Shown here: positions 23,746-34,518 of the stretch, piece after piece
Layout of the letters: each line of letters opens with the position of its first letter
Numbering within the stretch: position 1 is the stretch's first letter
NCBI GenBank assembly: GCA_023014485.1
Contig: JAJOZX010006143.1
Span: 134,001 to 198,000, forward strand
Direction: 5' to 3'
Length of the DNA stretch: 64,000 bases
From: Bathynomus jamesi
Lineage: Eukaryota > Arthropoda > Malacostraca > Isopoda > Cirolanidae
The notes under the pieces: model-generated
What the model was told of the DNA's origin: nothing
Database searches by the model: none
What the model saw: only the letters and a program-made list of their open reading frames with translations
Position numbers and translations under genes: made by a program

Positions 23746-23921
23746 AAGGTAATTGTTTATTTTATTTATTTACCTTTTAGTTTTAATGCTTTTATATTTT
23801 CCTAGCTACTTTTTATAATTGTAACTTTATTTTAATTGCATCTATTTACCTTTGTTTAAATGCTTTTACATTTTCTTAGCTTTCTTAGCTATTTTGTATG
23901 TGATTTGGCCTTTTATTTTAG

Positions 23922-23972
23922 CTGAAGATGGAATTAGTGCATTCCGAAACGTTGGTACTCGTTAAACCTTGA
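23922..23972 (+). ncRNA. Hammerhead-ribozyme-like motif (candidate)
   Basis: CTGAAGA (23922-23928) fits the hammerhead core CUGANGA. A stem GGAAT/ATTCC (930-934 with 941-945) leads to GAAAC (23946-23950), and ACG/CGT could form a short third helix before a TTA cleavage triplet. One extra base lies between the core and the stem, and helix I is not evident. Penelope elements are known to carry such ribozymes in their terminal repeats, and the position is right. Confidence 0.35.
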
Positions 23973-24015
23973 TGGATGTTTATTTTTTTATCTGGTGTTC
24001 GTTTATATATATACA

Positions 24016-24704
24016 CAGGGTGTCCATAAATTATTACCCTGATTAAAGCATGCTATAACTTTTAAATAAACACGAGTATTCAAACAGTTTTAATCATAAG
24101 TAGTTAAACATACAAAATTCTGATACATAGTTAATGAACTTAATAAACTTCCACATGTGCACCCCTAGTGGCACGTAAAATGTCTAAACGGTATTCACAC
24201 TCACGCGTGTAACTTCAAACGTTTGTGTAACACTTTGTGCACCGTAGACTTCAGTATCTTTAGTTGGCATGAAGCTTGTCTCACCGATTTCCTTGGTGAC
24301 CCTGTGAAAGCAGTTTGAATGTTTTCCACCGTCCCATCGGAAACTGATGGTCTACCACTGCTCTTTCCCTTTTCCACGTTTCCAGTTTCCAAGAATTTTT
24401 TGATCCACGACTTAATTAACTTCATATCAGGTGGATTCTTTCCATACTTTGTTCTGAACCTTCACTGAACACTGACAGGAGATTTTGTTTCTGCAAGCCA
24501 CACAACACATTGTGCCTTCTCTGTCACAGACGCCTTAACTGAACAGCTACTACAGCGCTCCTAGCGGCGAATGCGGTAGACGAAACACACCAGCACAAAC
24601 TCTATGCGTGTACGAGATCACCTGTAAAGAGAAAACGGATGTAAGATTCGTCATTAAAACATGATAGCATACTGTTTTCAGGGTAAACATTTATGGACAC
24701 CTTG
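24016..24704 (-). mobile_element. Tc1/mariner-type element, deleted
   Basis: Ends CAGGGTGTCCATAAAT and (inverted) CAAGGTGTCCATAAAT. TA follows the right end; on the left TA is two bases out. On the minus strand (24201-24480) a helix-turn-helix-like N-terminus is open: KSPVSVQ, FRTKYGKNPPD, IKSWIKKFLETG, GRPSVSD. This is the N-terminal DNA-binding module of arthropod mariner-like transposases. The catalytic domain is missing. Confidence 0.75.
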
Positions 24705-25263
24705 TATATATATACAGGAGCCAAAATAGCGTGATTTTTCTATTTACATATTTTTGAATCTCACAATTATATCGAGAATGTATAGCGTGAAAGAGCGATA
24801 CCAATATTTGAACAACCGCGCATTTTTATGAGAAGTTGCAGTCTCCCATTTTGCAGGCATACTACTAACATTAATCAAACGTCACATACACGTAAATAAA
24901 TAAAATACTTTAGTTTAGTCGCTCTTGAACTTATTCGTATGATCTTCAGTTGAAACTAATGGAAGAGCAGAAGGGACAGTGTCGATCGAGTCTGCCTCCA
25001 ATTTTGCATATTATGCCAATCAAGAACAAGCATTTGTGAGTGAGCAGTTTTTACTGTGCTCATCGTAGAAGCTGAAACGGAAGCCACCTTTTGGCAGGTA
25101 AAAGGACGAGAACAATGAGATTTTTTTAATTTTTACGTTTATTCCCCAAACAATTTTATATAAATAAATTTTATATTAGAAATGTCACCCATTTCCTTAT
25201 GTAATAAAGTGAATCCCATTAATTTTGCTAAAACTGCTTCCATGCTTCCTAACGCCATATTCG
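24705..25263. other. Unassigned AT-rich DNA
   Basis: No gene, tandem repeat or clear inverted repeat seen. Confidence 0.4.
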
Positions 25264-25511
25264 GAAAAGAATAGGCGCTAGGACAGTTTGCCTACGGACA
25301 ATTTGCCTACGGACAATTTGCCTACGGACAGTTTGCCTACGGACAGTTTGCCTACTGGACAGTTTGCCTACTGGACATTATGCCTATGGACACCATGCCT
25401 ATGTGGTATATTTATCCTTACCTTATTTAACTTATTTAACTTATTTAACTTCAGATTCATGCAAAAGAATTAATTCAAAATTAAAATGTGTTGTTGCCCT
25501 TAATAGCATAA

Positions 25512-25655
25512 ATGTCTGAAAATATATCAAGTAAGAAAGGGAAACAGAAGTTTTCACATAATGGATATTTGTATGTGTTTGATAAATGTAGCAAGCGCGA
25601 CCCTTCGTTACTTTTTTGGCGGTGCGAGCAAAAGAGTCAGTGTATTATAAGGTGT
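25512..25655 (+). CDS. FLYWCH zinc-finger fragment, left arm
   Basis: An open frame from ATG 25512 starts MSENISSKKGKQKF. It continues with a hydrophobic NGYLYVF, then LLFWRC (W-R-C) and a second cysteine in EQKSQC. This is the F/GY...W-x-C...C pattern of the FLYWCH zinc finger, a DNA-binding module found N-terminal to MULE transposases. The frame leaves homology after about residue 48, near a possible donor (AAGGTGTGT), so this may be exon 1 without its catalytic partner. An identical reading exists in the right arm on the other strand. Confidence 0.7.
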
Positions 25656-25915
25656 GTATGTATATATATATGGGTACTTTTCCGTTATCTGCCCCTTGAC
25701 GATTGGTTAGGTTAGTCGTGATATTTTCGTTAAAACTAACGAAATATCACGACTTAACCTAACCAATCGTCAAGGGCGTACAGTTGACCTAACCGTGCAG
25801 TGACGATTGGTTAGGTTAAGTTGTGATATTTTTGATAGTTTTAATGAAAATATCATGACTGAACCTAACCAATCGTCAATGGGGCAGATAACGGAAAAGT
25901 ACCCATATTATATAT

Positions 25916-26059
25916 ACACCTTATAATACACTGACTCTTTTGCTCGCACCGCCAAAAAAGTAACGAAGGGTCGCGCTTGCTACATTTATCAAACACATAC
26001 AAATATCCATTATGTGAAAACTTCTGTTTCCCTTTCTTACTTGATATATTTTCAGACAT
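25916..26059 (-). CDS. FLYWCH zinc-finger fragment, right arm
   Basis: Mirror copy of the left-arm reading: same MSENISSKKGKQKF start and same W-R-C and C positions. Two convergent copies mean that transcripts of the element would fold back over this domain. The domain may be preserved only because the arms convert each other. Confidence 0.7.
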
Positions 26060-26642
26060 TTATGCTATTAAGGGCAACAACACATTTTAATTTTGAATTA
26101 ATTCTTTTGCATGAATCTGAAGTTAAATAAGTTAAATAAGGTAAGGATAAATATACCACATAGGCATGGTGTCCATAGGCATAATGTCCAGTAGGCAAAC
26201 TGTCCAGTAGGCAAACTGTCCAGTAGGCAAACTGTCCAGTAGGCAAACTGTCCGTAGGCAAACTGTCCGTAGGCAAACTGTCCGTAGGCAAACTGTCCGG
26301 CCACGAAAAGGATACCAGTCAGTGTTAATATCATATCAGATATCTAAATTGTACAGATAAATATTGAAAAATATTGTTAAAATTTTGCAAGTTGTATTTA
26401 TTTTCCGAATAAAGTTTTTAATTTGAATTTGAAAAGTAAAGTAAAGTTTTGTTAGTTTCTATAAAATTTTAGTCAAATTAATTATAGTTTAACCTCGTAA
26501 TGGATTATTCATGCGAAACAAAAGGCCATTTACATATAATGAATTTCACGTAAATTTCATCAATCCGCATGCCATCCAATTTTAAAAAAATCTTTCAACG
26601 ATTTTAACTCTTTGGGGACCAGGGGACATATTTTTCCCAACG

Positions 26643-26644
26643 GA

Positions 26645-26675
<31 letters not shown>

Positions 26676-26676
26676 T
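26643..26676. repeat. (AAT)n microsatellite
   Basis: About ten AAT units. Confidence 0.9.
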
Positions 26677-26875
26677 TAATTGTACAATAATGCAACGTTT
26701 CTACAAATACGTCTACATGTTTATATAGGTATCATTTAGTTGTTGGAAAAGGAACCAAAATGGGTCATTTACAGTAAGTGGCTATCGTTACTAACATATC
26801 TAATTTTGAATAACAATAAAACTACCTTTTAAGTTCAAAGAAATATATACCGGTAGGTCGCTTGCAGATCTTTAC

Positions 26876-27012
26876 GAAACTTATCAAATCAATTATTTAC
26901 AAATTTTATCCTGAGGAACTGTCTAATTCCTAATGTAACTTGACTAAACCTAACTTAACCTAACTTACATTTCCTTAGGATAAAATTTGTAAATAATGGA
27001 CTTGATAAGCTT
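26876..27012. mobile_element. Short palindromic element
   Basis: ACTTATCAAATC plus ATTTACAAATTTTATCC is mirrored by GGATAAAATTTGTAAATAA and GACTTGATAAG. The centre holds TAACTTAACCTAAC. The terminal duplication is unclear. Confidence 0.65.
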
Positions 27013-27502
27013 AAAACTTTTTTAAATTCAGACAGTGTCCACTTTATATAGTGTCCTTGAAAAACCACTTAGTTCATCATTCGTAAAATGCTTTGAATAT
27101 TATGGTTACATCTTCATTGAGTACATTACGGAGTCTCAGATCATGGAATGCATACATATTCTGAAATTATATTTAATAATTTTAAATTATGATTTTAATT
27201 ATAATTTAATTATATTCTAAATTATAATTAAAATAATGAGCAGTTAAGTACTTTCTTACTCGCAACGTAAAATAGTTTGTTTTCTTTGTTTAAATCGATA
27301 AATATCTGCAATAATAATAATAACAATAATAATAATACTGTAATCTAGTGTTAGGTTATGACATCATCCCTTGTAGAGATGACGTGATAAACTCTTCCTC
27401 GGATGCAGGATAAATTAGGCTAAAATTCCATTTAGATGCGACGATAAGCCATCACACAGAAAAATGCAATTTGCCACCGTTCCCCATTGAAATACAACAG
27501 TG

Positions 27503-27705
27503 GGAGCTATTGAAGAATAGGGACTCCAGCCTTCTTTAGTTAGGCTTATAAGGCTAACTAACGAAAATATCACGACTTAACCTAAGCAATCGTTAGGTTA
27601 ACTGTACGCCCTTGACGAGTGGTTAGGTTAGGTCATGATATTTTCGTTAGTTAGCCTTATAAAGCTAACTAAAGAAGGCTGGGGTCCCTATTCTTCAATA
27701 GCTCC
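27503..27705. mobile_element. Palindromic MITE, family i, copy 2
   Basis: 203 bp, same length and ends as 378-580, with a perfect 8-bp duplication CAACAGTG (27495-27502 and 27706-27713). Confidence 0.92.
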
Positions 27706-27929
27706 CAACAGTGTAACTTTTAGTAAATGAATAGCATAAAGTAAGCATAATAATGGGATCAAGTGTCTTAATCAATCAGGCTTCGTAACTCTTCATTACT
27801 TTTAAAATTACTTTTCTTTTGAAATCTAAATGAACAAAAAACATTTTAAACTGAGTTACATTAGAAAAGCAGATACGTATTTCCTATTTAATTATAATAA
27901 TAAATCAGTGGGTCTCAGTAATATGTTTC

Positions 27930-28148
27930 TTATTTGAAAACATATCCAATTCCTTGTAGTTCATAGATTATCAGATACTCTTTTTCAATTTCTCTGACAA
28001 CAATAACGAAGCGACCGCACATTCCTCCAGGATGCGTAAACCGCACTGTGTTGGTCAAAGCGATGCCAGTCTGTGTAGCAAATACTGGAAGCTTTTTCAC
28101 ATAAGGTTTACCGTAGTGGTCAAAAGTTACATTATTCGCCAAGTATAT
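27930..28148 (-). CDS. Possible last exon of a host gene
   Basis: On the minus strand a good acceptor (TTTCTTTTCAG) leads into 72 open codons ending in a stop near 27930. The peptide starts IYLANNVTFDHYGK and contains TNTVRFTHPGGMCGRF and EYLIIYELQGIGY. Composition is balanced and it does not repeat elsewhere in the window, unlike the transposon genes. I do not recognise the family. The upstream exons would lie at higher coordinates. It could also be a rare mobile gene. Confidence 0.45.
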   Translation of the reverse strand: MYLANNVTFDHYGKPYVKKLPVFATQTGIALTNTVRFTHPGGMCGRFVIVVREIEKEYLIIYELQGIGYVFK

Positions 28149-28159
28149 CTGAAAAGAAA

Positions 28160-29110
28160 GTTAAGTAAAACTGATTTTGAATATTGGAATTACAAATGGG
28201 AAAAGAATTAAAAATAATATGTTGTAACGTTTCTCTCATTCCCAATACAGGTTAACAAGCTTGACGAAAAGAGGGTCACATTTTATTTTGGCTCTGTGGC
28301 TTATAAAGTATATTAAGAATGAAAGATGCATCATCAAGGGCAGCTCAAGTTACTATTTACTTGAGAAGGTTTTCAACGACGGTTCAGGATCAACGTGCGG
28401 TCGACCCTTCTGCAGTATTTTTCCTCATTTACTGGATTTGGTGGAGAAGGGAATTGGTTTCTGTTCTGATTCTGCCCTCGTAGCAAGCCAAGCATTGCTG
28501 GTGAGAGACTTTGCCAAACAATCTGTCCGGCTGGTTCTTGAAATTATTCTGGTTGGTGTACTGAAGGTTCCTCAGTTATTTGGTCATGATATTTAACTGT
28601 TTAAGGCCGGAATTTTTTGTAGGGTTTAGTTATGAATGCGTTTATTTAAAACGCTACCAATTTGTATCGGTCGTCCTGAAAGGGTTAAGAGTTTCTGACC
28701 ACGTATTCTCAACGTATTTTCAAAGAATTTGCTTTATCTCTCATTCCAATGTGTCTGTATATCATTTCAAAGGTTAGGAACACAACCCACGAAGTATTTT
28801 CCATACGTATACTACTCACTCCTTCTTTTCAAAATAGAGTTTCAGGAAATGTAGTCGAGACCAGTAGTCTTCTTCTTTCGTTTCCTCTCTCTTGGACGTA
28901 AAAATCCTTCGTGTGACTTATATGTCTGCAATGTCTTGTTTTCTGAATGGACTTGTGAATACTGACCAACACTCAATTATTTGTAGCACTACACTCTACC
29001 ATAATTTTAGTATGATGTTTGCTTTTCTGCTAACTGATTAAATTAAAATTTCTACTCTTGTTCATTATATGACAACATTTACTTTGTTGCAAATTCGCTA
29101 TAGTTTGTTG
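28160..29110. other. Unassigned region with open frames on both strands
   Basis: A plus frame of 111 codons (28261-28596) and a minus reading with few stops cover the same bases. Neither has a recognised motif or splice context. It may be an old repeat. Confidence 0.3.
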
Positions 29111-29492
29111 TTGTTGTGGGTTAGATTTCCAAAAGGTGTTTGACAAAGTTTCGCGTAAACGATTGTTAGAAAAAGTAAAAGCTCACGGAAAAAGGGGTCA
29201 AGTTCTTAAATGGATTGATAACACTGTTCAACAATGATTTTGTCTCAGGAAAAGTTTTATGTCGTTATTATAGAGTTTTTAACGCTGATTACAAAAATGG
29301 TCTTATTATTTTCCTATCTTGTATAGTTTTTGAGAAATTTCAATTTCTTTGTTTCAGAAAACATATTCAATTTTTGTAGTAAAAGCTGTTCATTTATTTC
29401 ATCTCGCAACTCTGACCATATGTGATGTTTGTTTTATTACATCGTGAGTATTGTTACTCTTATAGTATGTGTGATGTTAATACTTTTTAATA

Positions 29493-30131
29493 CAGGGTGT
29501 CTCAAAAGTCACTATCTATTTCGGTGACAGATGTTTTTTTAAAAATGCTATGCTGGCATAAAGATATGTACTTCTGGTGCAAATTTGTGTATTTAAAAAA
29601 GTTAATTGGTTTATTATCTTGACATGCTTGAACAATTCCTCGAACCTCAACTTCTTACAGATGGCATTCTTGACACAGTAGTTTTTCAGCAGGATGGAGC
29701 ACCGTGCCATTATGCAATAATTGTACGTGATTATCTTGACAGACGCTTCCCCGTCGCTGGATTGGTCGTGGAGGAACACAACCATGGGCAGCACGTTCAC
29801 CCGATTTAACACCATTAGATTTTTTCGCCTGGGGTTTCATTAAGTCTAAGGTGTACACTGGTAGAAGAATTAGTGATGTAGCCGAACTTCGAAATCATAT
29901 TACCGATGCAGTTCAGAAAATAACACCTCAAATGCTGGAAAGTGTGTTCCGGGAAACAACTTATCGCTTTGAGCTCTGTAGAGACACTGAGTCGCCATGT
30001 GGAGAGAGATAAATAAATAGCACTAATTCTTTGTGGCACTTACTTTGAAAAATATATTTTTCCTGTCTTAAACCAGTTTTTCGTAATTCCCATTATTTTT
30101 CAAAATAGATAGTGACTTTTGAAACACCCTG
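29493..30131 (+). mobile_element. mariner-like transposon, internally deleted
   Basis: TIRs CAGGGTGTCTCAAAAGTCAC and its near inverse, with TA on both sides (29491-29492, 30132-30133). The plus-strand reading holds VFQQDGAPCHY (second catalytic D) and, after a frame change, RSPDLTPLDFFAWG (third D), then a C-terminus ending near 30011. The N-terminal half is missing. It is a Tc1/mariner transposase remnant inserted in the LINE fragment. Confidence 0.85.
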
Positions 30132-30415
30132 TATTTTGTATAATATTAATTAATTATATCCAATATACAATATTATACATATTATATATACAATATACAA
30201 TAATTGTATAATATTTTTAAGATTTCATGGAAACTACAGTATGCGTGATACGCAAAAATTAATAATATTTTCGGAATCAGCAGCGTCGACTTCCTATAGA
30301 CCAGCTTTGTTTGTTGCTGAGACAGAATAAAAGTAAAAATTTGTTGAGTATAATTGGTTAATTGGTAGAAAACAGAGTGTAGTAATTAATGGGAAGGAGT
30401 CAGGGTGGGCTAATG

Positions 30416-31202
30416 CGGGTCCGGACAAAAGTCCCCTGGACAAATTGCTTGGTAGGGCAAGTCAGGTGTCACATCTAATCTGAAGCATCAGTTGCACTTA
30501 AGCCACCGTGGTGTTAAGGTTATGGGCTATTAGTTTGAATCTACACGTCTGTCAGTTAACCATTGGTTATATTTTCTGAGTGACTTGGAAAACCAGTCTC
30601 TCTTCAACCACCATGGAGATCATCAAGAACAATAAAGGAGGTCCCAAACTGTGTGCAGAAGGCTACTTATACACCAAGAAGAGTTCCAACAGTACACGAA
30701 TACGCTGGGAATGTTGTCAGAGGAAAGCACTTTCTTGCAAAGGTTGTGCTCATACAGATTTGGAGGTTAAGGTATGATGTTCCTTTTATAATGTTCATTT
30801 TTGTGGTAATAATAAAGAATAAAAATAATGATTAAAAAAATTCTTATTATTTTTCCTAGGGACTTTTGTTTGAATGCCTGGTTAGGTCACTTGAATGCCC
30901 GGTTAGGTCACTTGAATGCCCTTGACGATTGGTTAGCTTAAGTCATGATATTTTCGTTAAAAACACATTAATTATTTAAAGTGCTCTAACTTGTTTGTTT
31001 TTCATTTCTACAAAAAAAAGAAAGCTATTTTTTAAATCAGTGACCAAAACTATGATACATTAGTCTACCGATTTTCATTAAAATTCGCTGCTAGCCCCCA
31101 GACGGAAAAGATCCTAAAACAGGACTGTTCGGAGGCCAATGTCCTATGGGGGATTATGTCCTATGGGGGATTTTGTCCTATGAGGGCTTTTGTCCTACAC
31201 TC
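30416..31202 (+). mobile_element. FLYWCH/MULE element with 9-bp duplication
   Basis: A perfect 9-bp duplication GGGCTAATG (30407-30415 and 31203-31211) lies in frame within a LINE RT, so the empty site is evident. The ends are degenerate tandem repeats: GGACAAAAGTCCCC and variants on the left, ATGTCCTATGGGGGATT and variants on the right, in inverse orientation. One copy of the shared core lies at 30868-30958. A single FLYWCH reading is inside. Confidence 0.85.
30613..30776 (+). CDS. FLYWCH zinc-finger fragment
   Basis: From ATG 30613 (context ACCACCATGG) the reading MEIIKNNKGGPK runs through AEGYLYTKK, IRWECC and SCKGCAHT. These give the GY, W-x-C and C spacing of a FLYWCH finger, followed by a histidine-threonine. 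It ends at a stop at 30774 soon after a possible splice donor (TTAAGGTATGAT). No transposase catalytic domain follows. Confidence 0.65.
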
Positions 31203-31311
31203 GGGCTAATGTAACTAGTGGTGATCATCTGGGTCCGTTTTGGGACCAGTCCTTTTCATATATACGTTAACGATCTTGATGTGAATTTATTGAGTAAAAT
31301 TTTACCGTTAC

Positions 31312-31820
31312 AGAGCACTAGGTGTTGTCATTGTGAGAAAGCTCGGGAGTCAAAACCTCTGAATAAGCCTACAAAGAGGGGGTTATAAGGGAAGTTAGTT
31401 GAGGTGAAGTACGGGATGGTGGTGATCCCTTTTGATCGTAAATGTAGTAGGAGGCGCTGGTCGGGTTTGGTACCAGAGTACTGTGCGTTCTGAAATTATA
31501 CTTTTTTTACTTTTTATATTTTTATTTGTTTCTAATAGATGAAAATTCTCGGCAGTCAAAACTCCAAATATACAATTAAATCTCTCCCCTTATTTCTATC
31601 TTTTGATCCCTCCTTTCCTTTTTCATTATTGAAAGGATGTTGCTTGATGGACGGCTAGTTAAGATAGCGTAGAAGTAGTGTTGTTTCCTTTGTAAAAAAT
31701 GTAGTAGGAGGCGCTGGTCGGGTCTGGTTTCAAAGCACTGGGAGTTCTCAGATGATACCGCATTGGTAGAGAAGGGAAACTTGGTGGGATATCTCGGGAG
31801 CCAAAACCTCCGAATAGATG
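31312..31820 (+). repeat. Repeated cassette upstream of the large LINE
   Basis: Three partial copies of one unit: words GTAGTAGGAGGCGCTGGTCG (31443 and 31700), GAGCACTAGG/AAGCACTGGGAG, and CTCGGGAG(T/C)CAAAACCTC (31341 and 31793). A fourth copy lies at about 38170-38305, beyond the LINE. They may be 5' promoter monomers of the LINE or a separate tandem repeat. Confidence 0.7.
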
Positions 31821-32253
31821 TTCAATTTTCACCCCAACTGTGGTCACCTTCTCGTGGTGGGCGGGCTCCCGTGTTGACCGAGTGGGCTACGTCGGCGGGA
31901 CTTAGCCTCCGGAAGGGTCACCCATGCCGGACAGGCCACTGGGGAAAACGGGCTAAGTGCCACTAAAGTCTTTGGCTCCCAGTACGGATCTTCCGGGATG
32001 TCCGCCGGAGGTGACGCCCCTAGGGCGTCACTGTGAGGATGGATTGGGTGTCCGGGCCGATGGAATTTGTGGGGTTGTGGTCTTTGCGCCGTTTGGGGGC
32101 AAACTTTCGTAGCACGGGTCCCCGTTTTTAAACCGAAGGTGTCCCCCTGAGGACGAGGTACCCCGCCACTGGCGGTTTGCGCTCGGTCTCCATTTCTCGC
32201 CAGTAGGCAGCTTCGCACGGCCCCTGGATCCATTTTTCTCGAACTATTAACGT

Positions 32254-33600
32254 ATGGAAACTTTTACTTCTTGTCCTAGAACTCGGGTGGTGGGCGACCA
32301 GGCCCCCGAGTCCTCTACCACTGGAAGACCACGTCGTGAGGGGGTCGGCCCTCCAATGGCTACAGAACACTCATTCTCCTCCATCGTTATCGACCGCAAC
32401 CAGTACCTCGAACAAGCCTTTGGACACACCTCCTCTAGAGCAGGGGTCCCACCCCAGCTCCCCTCAGCCAGCTACGGGCAAGCCAACAGGGTCTACGAAA
32501 GTCTCGCCCCGAAAACCAGGCCTCTCGCTCTCTCCGTATGCCCCTCTCACCAGCCGTCGACCTGCCTCTCCAAAGAGAGAGCCCCGTGACGGACGGGGAA
32601 GTCGGCGCCCACGTCCATCCTATCCTTACTGGGTAAGGATAGGGAAGCTGTTGGGCCACCTCGAACCAACAGCTTCCTTATCCTTACCCAGTATTCACAA
32701 ATTTTTAGTTATCCGCCCTACTTCTGGGTCCCTACCGTCCAACTCGGAAATGACATTTCAGGCGATCCGCACGAGTAGCAACTCTAGCCGTTATGACGTC
32801 CGACCACAGAAGGACGGTTCTCTCCTTATAAAATCGCGAACAGCGGCAGAAACGAATGCCTTACTCTCCCTCACAGAAGTCCTCGGATGCTCGGTGACCG
32901 TTTCCCCTCACCCTCGCCTGAACCAGAGTCAGGGCACTATCTTCGCTACTCGTTTATTGACGATACTCGATGACGAGTTATAAGACGACCTCACACCCCC
33001 AGGGTGTCATTAAGGTTCATCGATTCACGTCTCGTCAAGGAGGTACCTCCTCCCCCACACCGCGCCTCCTCCTCATGTTCAACACCCTAGTCCCTCCCGG
33101 TCGTGTTGTGTAGGGCATGGGAGACCGCGCGTTATGCGAGTTCTCGGTCCGCCCATACATTCCAGACCCGACTCGTTGCTTTAAGTGCAATAAGTTTGGG
33201 CACGTCAGTTCGGTATGCCGACAGCCACAACAACTGTGCGTACGTTGCGGGGACATCGCCCACCCAGAACGATGTCCAAACTCGCCTAAATGCTCAAACT
33301 GCGCCGGCACACATCCTTCTTTGTCTCGTGAATGTATTTTTTTAAGTTTGAGGAGGTGGTCCGGGTCCTGCCGGTGGCAGACTTCATCAGCCTCCGAGAG
33401 GCGTGAGACAGGGTGCGGAGTCGGGAGGTGAGGCCGGGGGTCTCGTATGCTGCAGCCCTCGGCTCAGTTCCCTCGACTCGCCGTCCGGATCCGCCACTCA
33501 AACCCCCATCGACTACTAATCCCCCTTCCCGATTGGGCCCCACGCCGAACCCGGCAGCCGCCTGTCCCCCTACCATGCCTACCCACAATGAATCTCCAAA
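32254..33600 (+). pseudogene. ORF1 (gag-like, CCHC zinc knuckles)
   Basis: The reading begins near 32254-32336 with a serine/proline-rich region. It passes a block with KFLVIRPTSG, FQAIRTSS and SLLIKSRTAAE, and reaches the knuckles at 33170-33330: CFKCNKFGHVSSVC, CVRCGDIAHPERC and CSNCAGTHPSLSREC. These are C-x2-C-x4-H-x4-C-type motifs that bind RNA in gag-like ORF1 proteins of LINEs. Frame changes near 32980-33100 and 33345 break it. Confidence 0.75.
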
Positions 33601-34518
33601 GCTACACACTTCCTAGACCTCTGGAATCGGAACTCTCGGTTCCCGTCTCGCAGGAACCCCACTCTCACCGCACTCCGAGAACACACCCAAACCTAGCGCC
33701 CGGGGTAAATCAACGAGGCGGAGACGCTGGAGTGAGTCTCCAGACTCACCGACCATCCAACAAGCCTCCCTCTCTTCTAACTCTAAAAGAAGGACTCTAG
33801 CACCTACACCCTTAACCTCGCCTACGATGACCCTCTCACCCTCGCACTCACCCCTGCAGAAGTTGACAGTCGTTGCTGACGTGCACGAGCCACCACCTAG
33901 GGCGAGACACGGGGCAGATCACCCCACATCCGAGGATCCAGTGGACGCGGCACTGGCACGCCTACATGGTGTGACCAGAGTACCCTCGGCCGCACCCTCG
34001 AGCCTCATGGATCTACCCTTACCCCCTGGTGCCATCTTCTCCCCCACCACGGGAGCACCCTGGCTCATCCCCTTGTACCCCCACTGACCCGGCCCCTCTC
34101 GTACCTCCGGCTCTTCCCTCATCGGCCACCCAGACTTTGTCCTCTCCCCCACCCGCCCGGTTTTACTGGTACCCCCTGTCGTCACCCCGGGTGTCCCGGG
34201 AAACCACTGACAAACAGGGAGGTGCCAATTTGGACAACGGAACCCTCCCCGTTGCATGACCACTGAACCTGCTAGAGACTCCTCACCCTCTGAGCCCGCG
34301 ACGGTCCCCGGCTGCCGCGATCCACGTCTCCGGTCCCGTTCGGTCGACTCGGCCCCACAGTCCCCGAAGGGGTTGGCAGGTCAGCCGATTCCCTCCTTGG
34401 TGAACGGCAGGTGACCCGACAGGCCCCCGACTTACCCCCGCCATCATGGACCTAGATCTCCATCCACAGTCTAACTCCCTAGCACCTTCACCCTCTCCAC
34501 TTCTCCCTCGTCCAACAA

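Larger units (their letters stand above)
25273..26304. mobile_element. FLYWCH foldback element (1-kb hairpin)
   Basis: Both ends are tandem repeats of about 15 bp, GGACAGTTTGCCTAC on the left (seven units, some variant) and the inverse on the right (about nine). The arms are inverted copies for about 440 bp each. The centre is the shared core palindrome in two copies (25684-25890). The flanks GAAAAGAAT (25264-25272) and GAAAAGGAT (26305-26313) are a near-perfect 9-bp duplication. Repeated inverted ends, a 9-bp duplication and a FLYWCH domain together point to a MULE/foldback-type element. Confidence 0.85.
29118..31307 (+). pseudogene. CR1/jockey-like LINE RT fragment, split by two insertions
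   Basis: The RT palm is readable in pieces. DFQKVFDKVS and EKVKAHGKRGQVLKW lie at 29125-29215. SVVINGKESGWAN resumes at about 30370-30410. After the FLYWCH element, VTSGDHLGP and IYVNDLDVNLLSKI run to about 31307. The interruption between the first two pieces holds a mariner (29493-30131) and other DNA. It is similar in layout to the RT at 42254 but belongs to another, older lineage. Confidence 0.7.

Noticed and set aside
28261..28596. 111-codon plus-strand frame as a membrane protein
   Set aside because: Hydrophobic stretches arise from T-rich sequence; the opposite strand is equally open and no splice or homology support exists.
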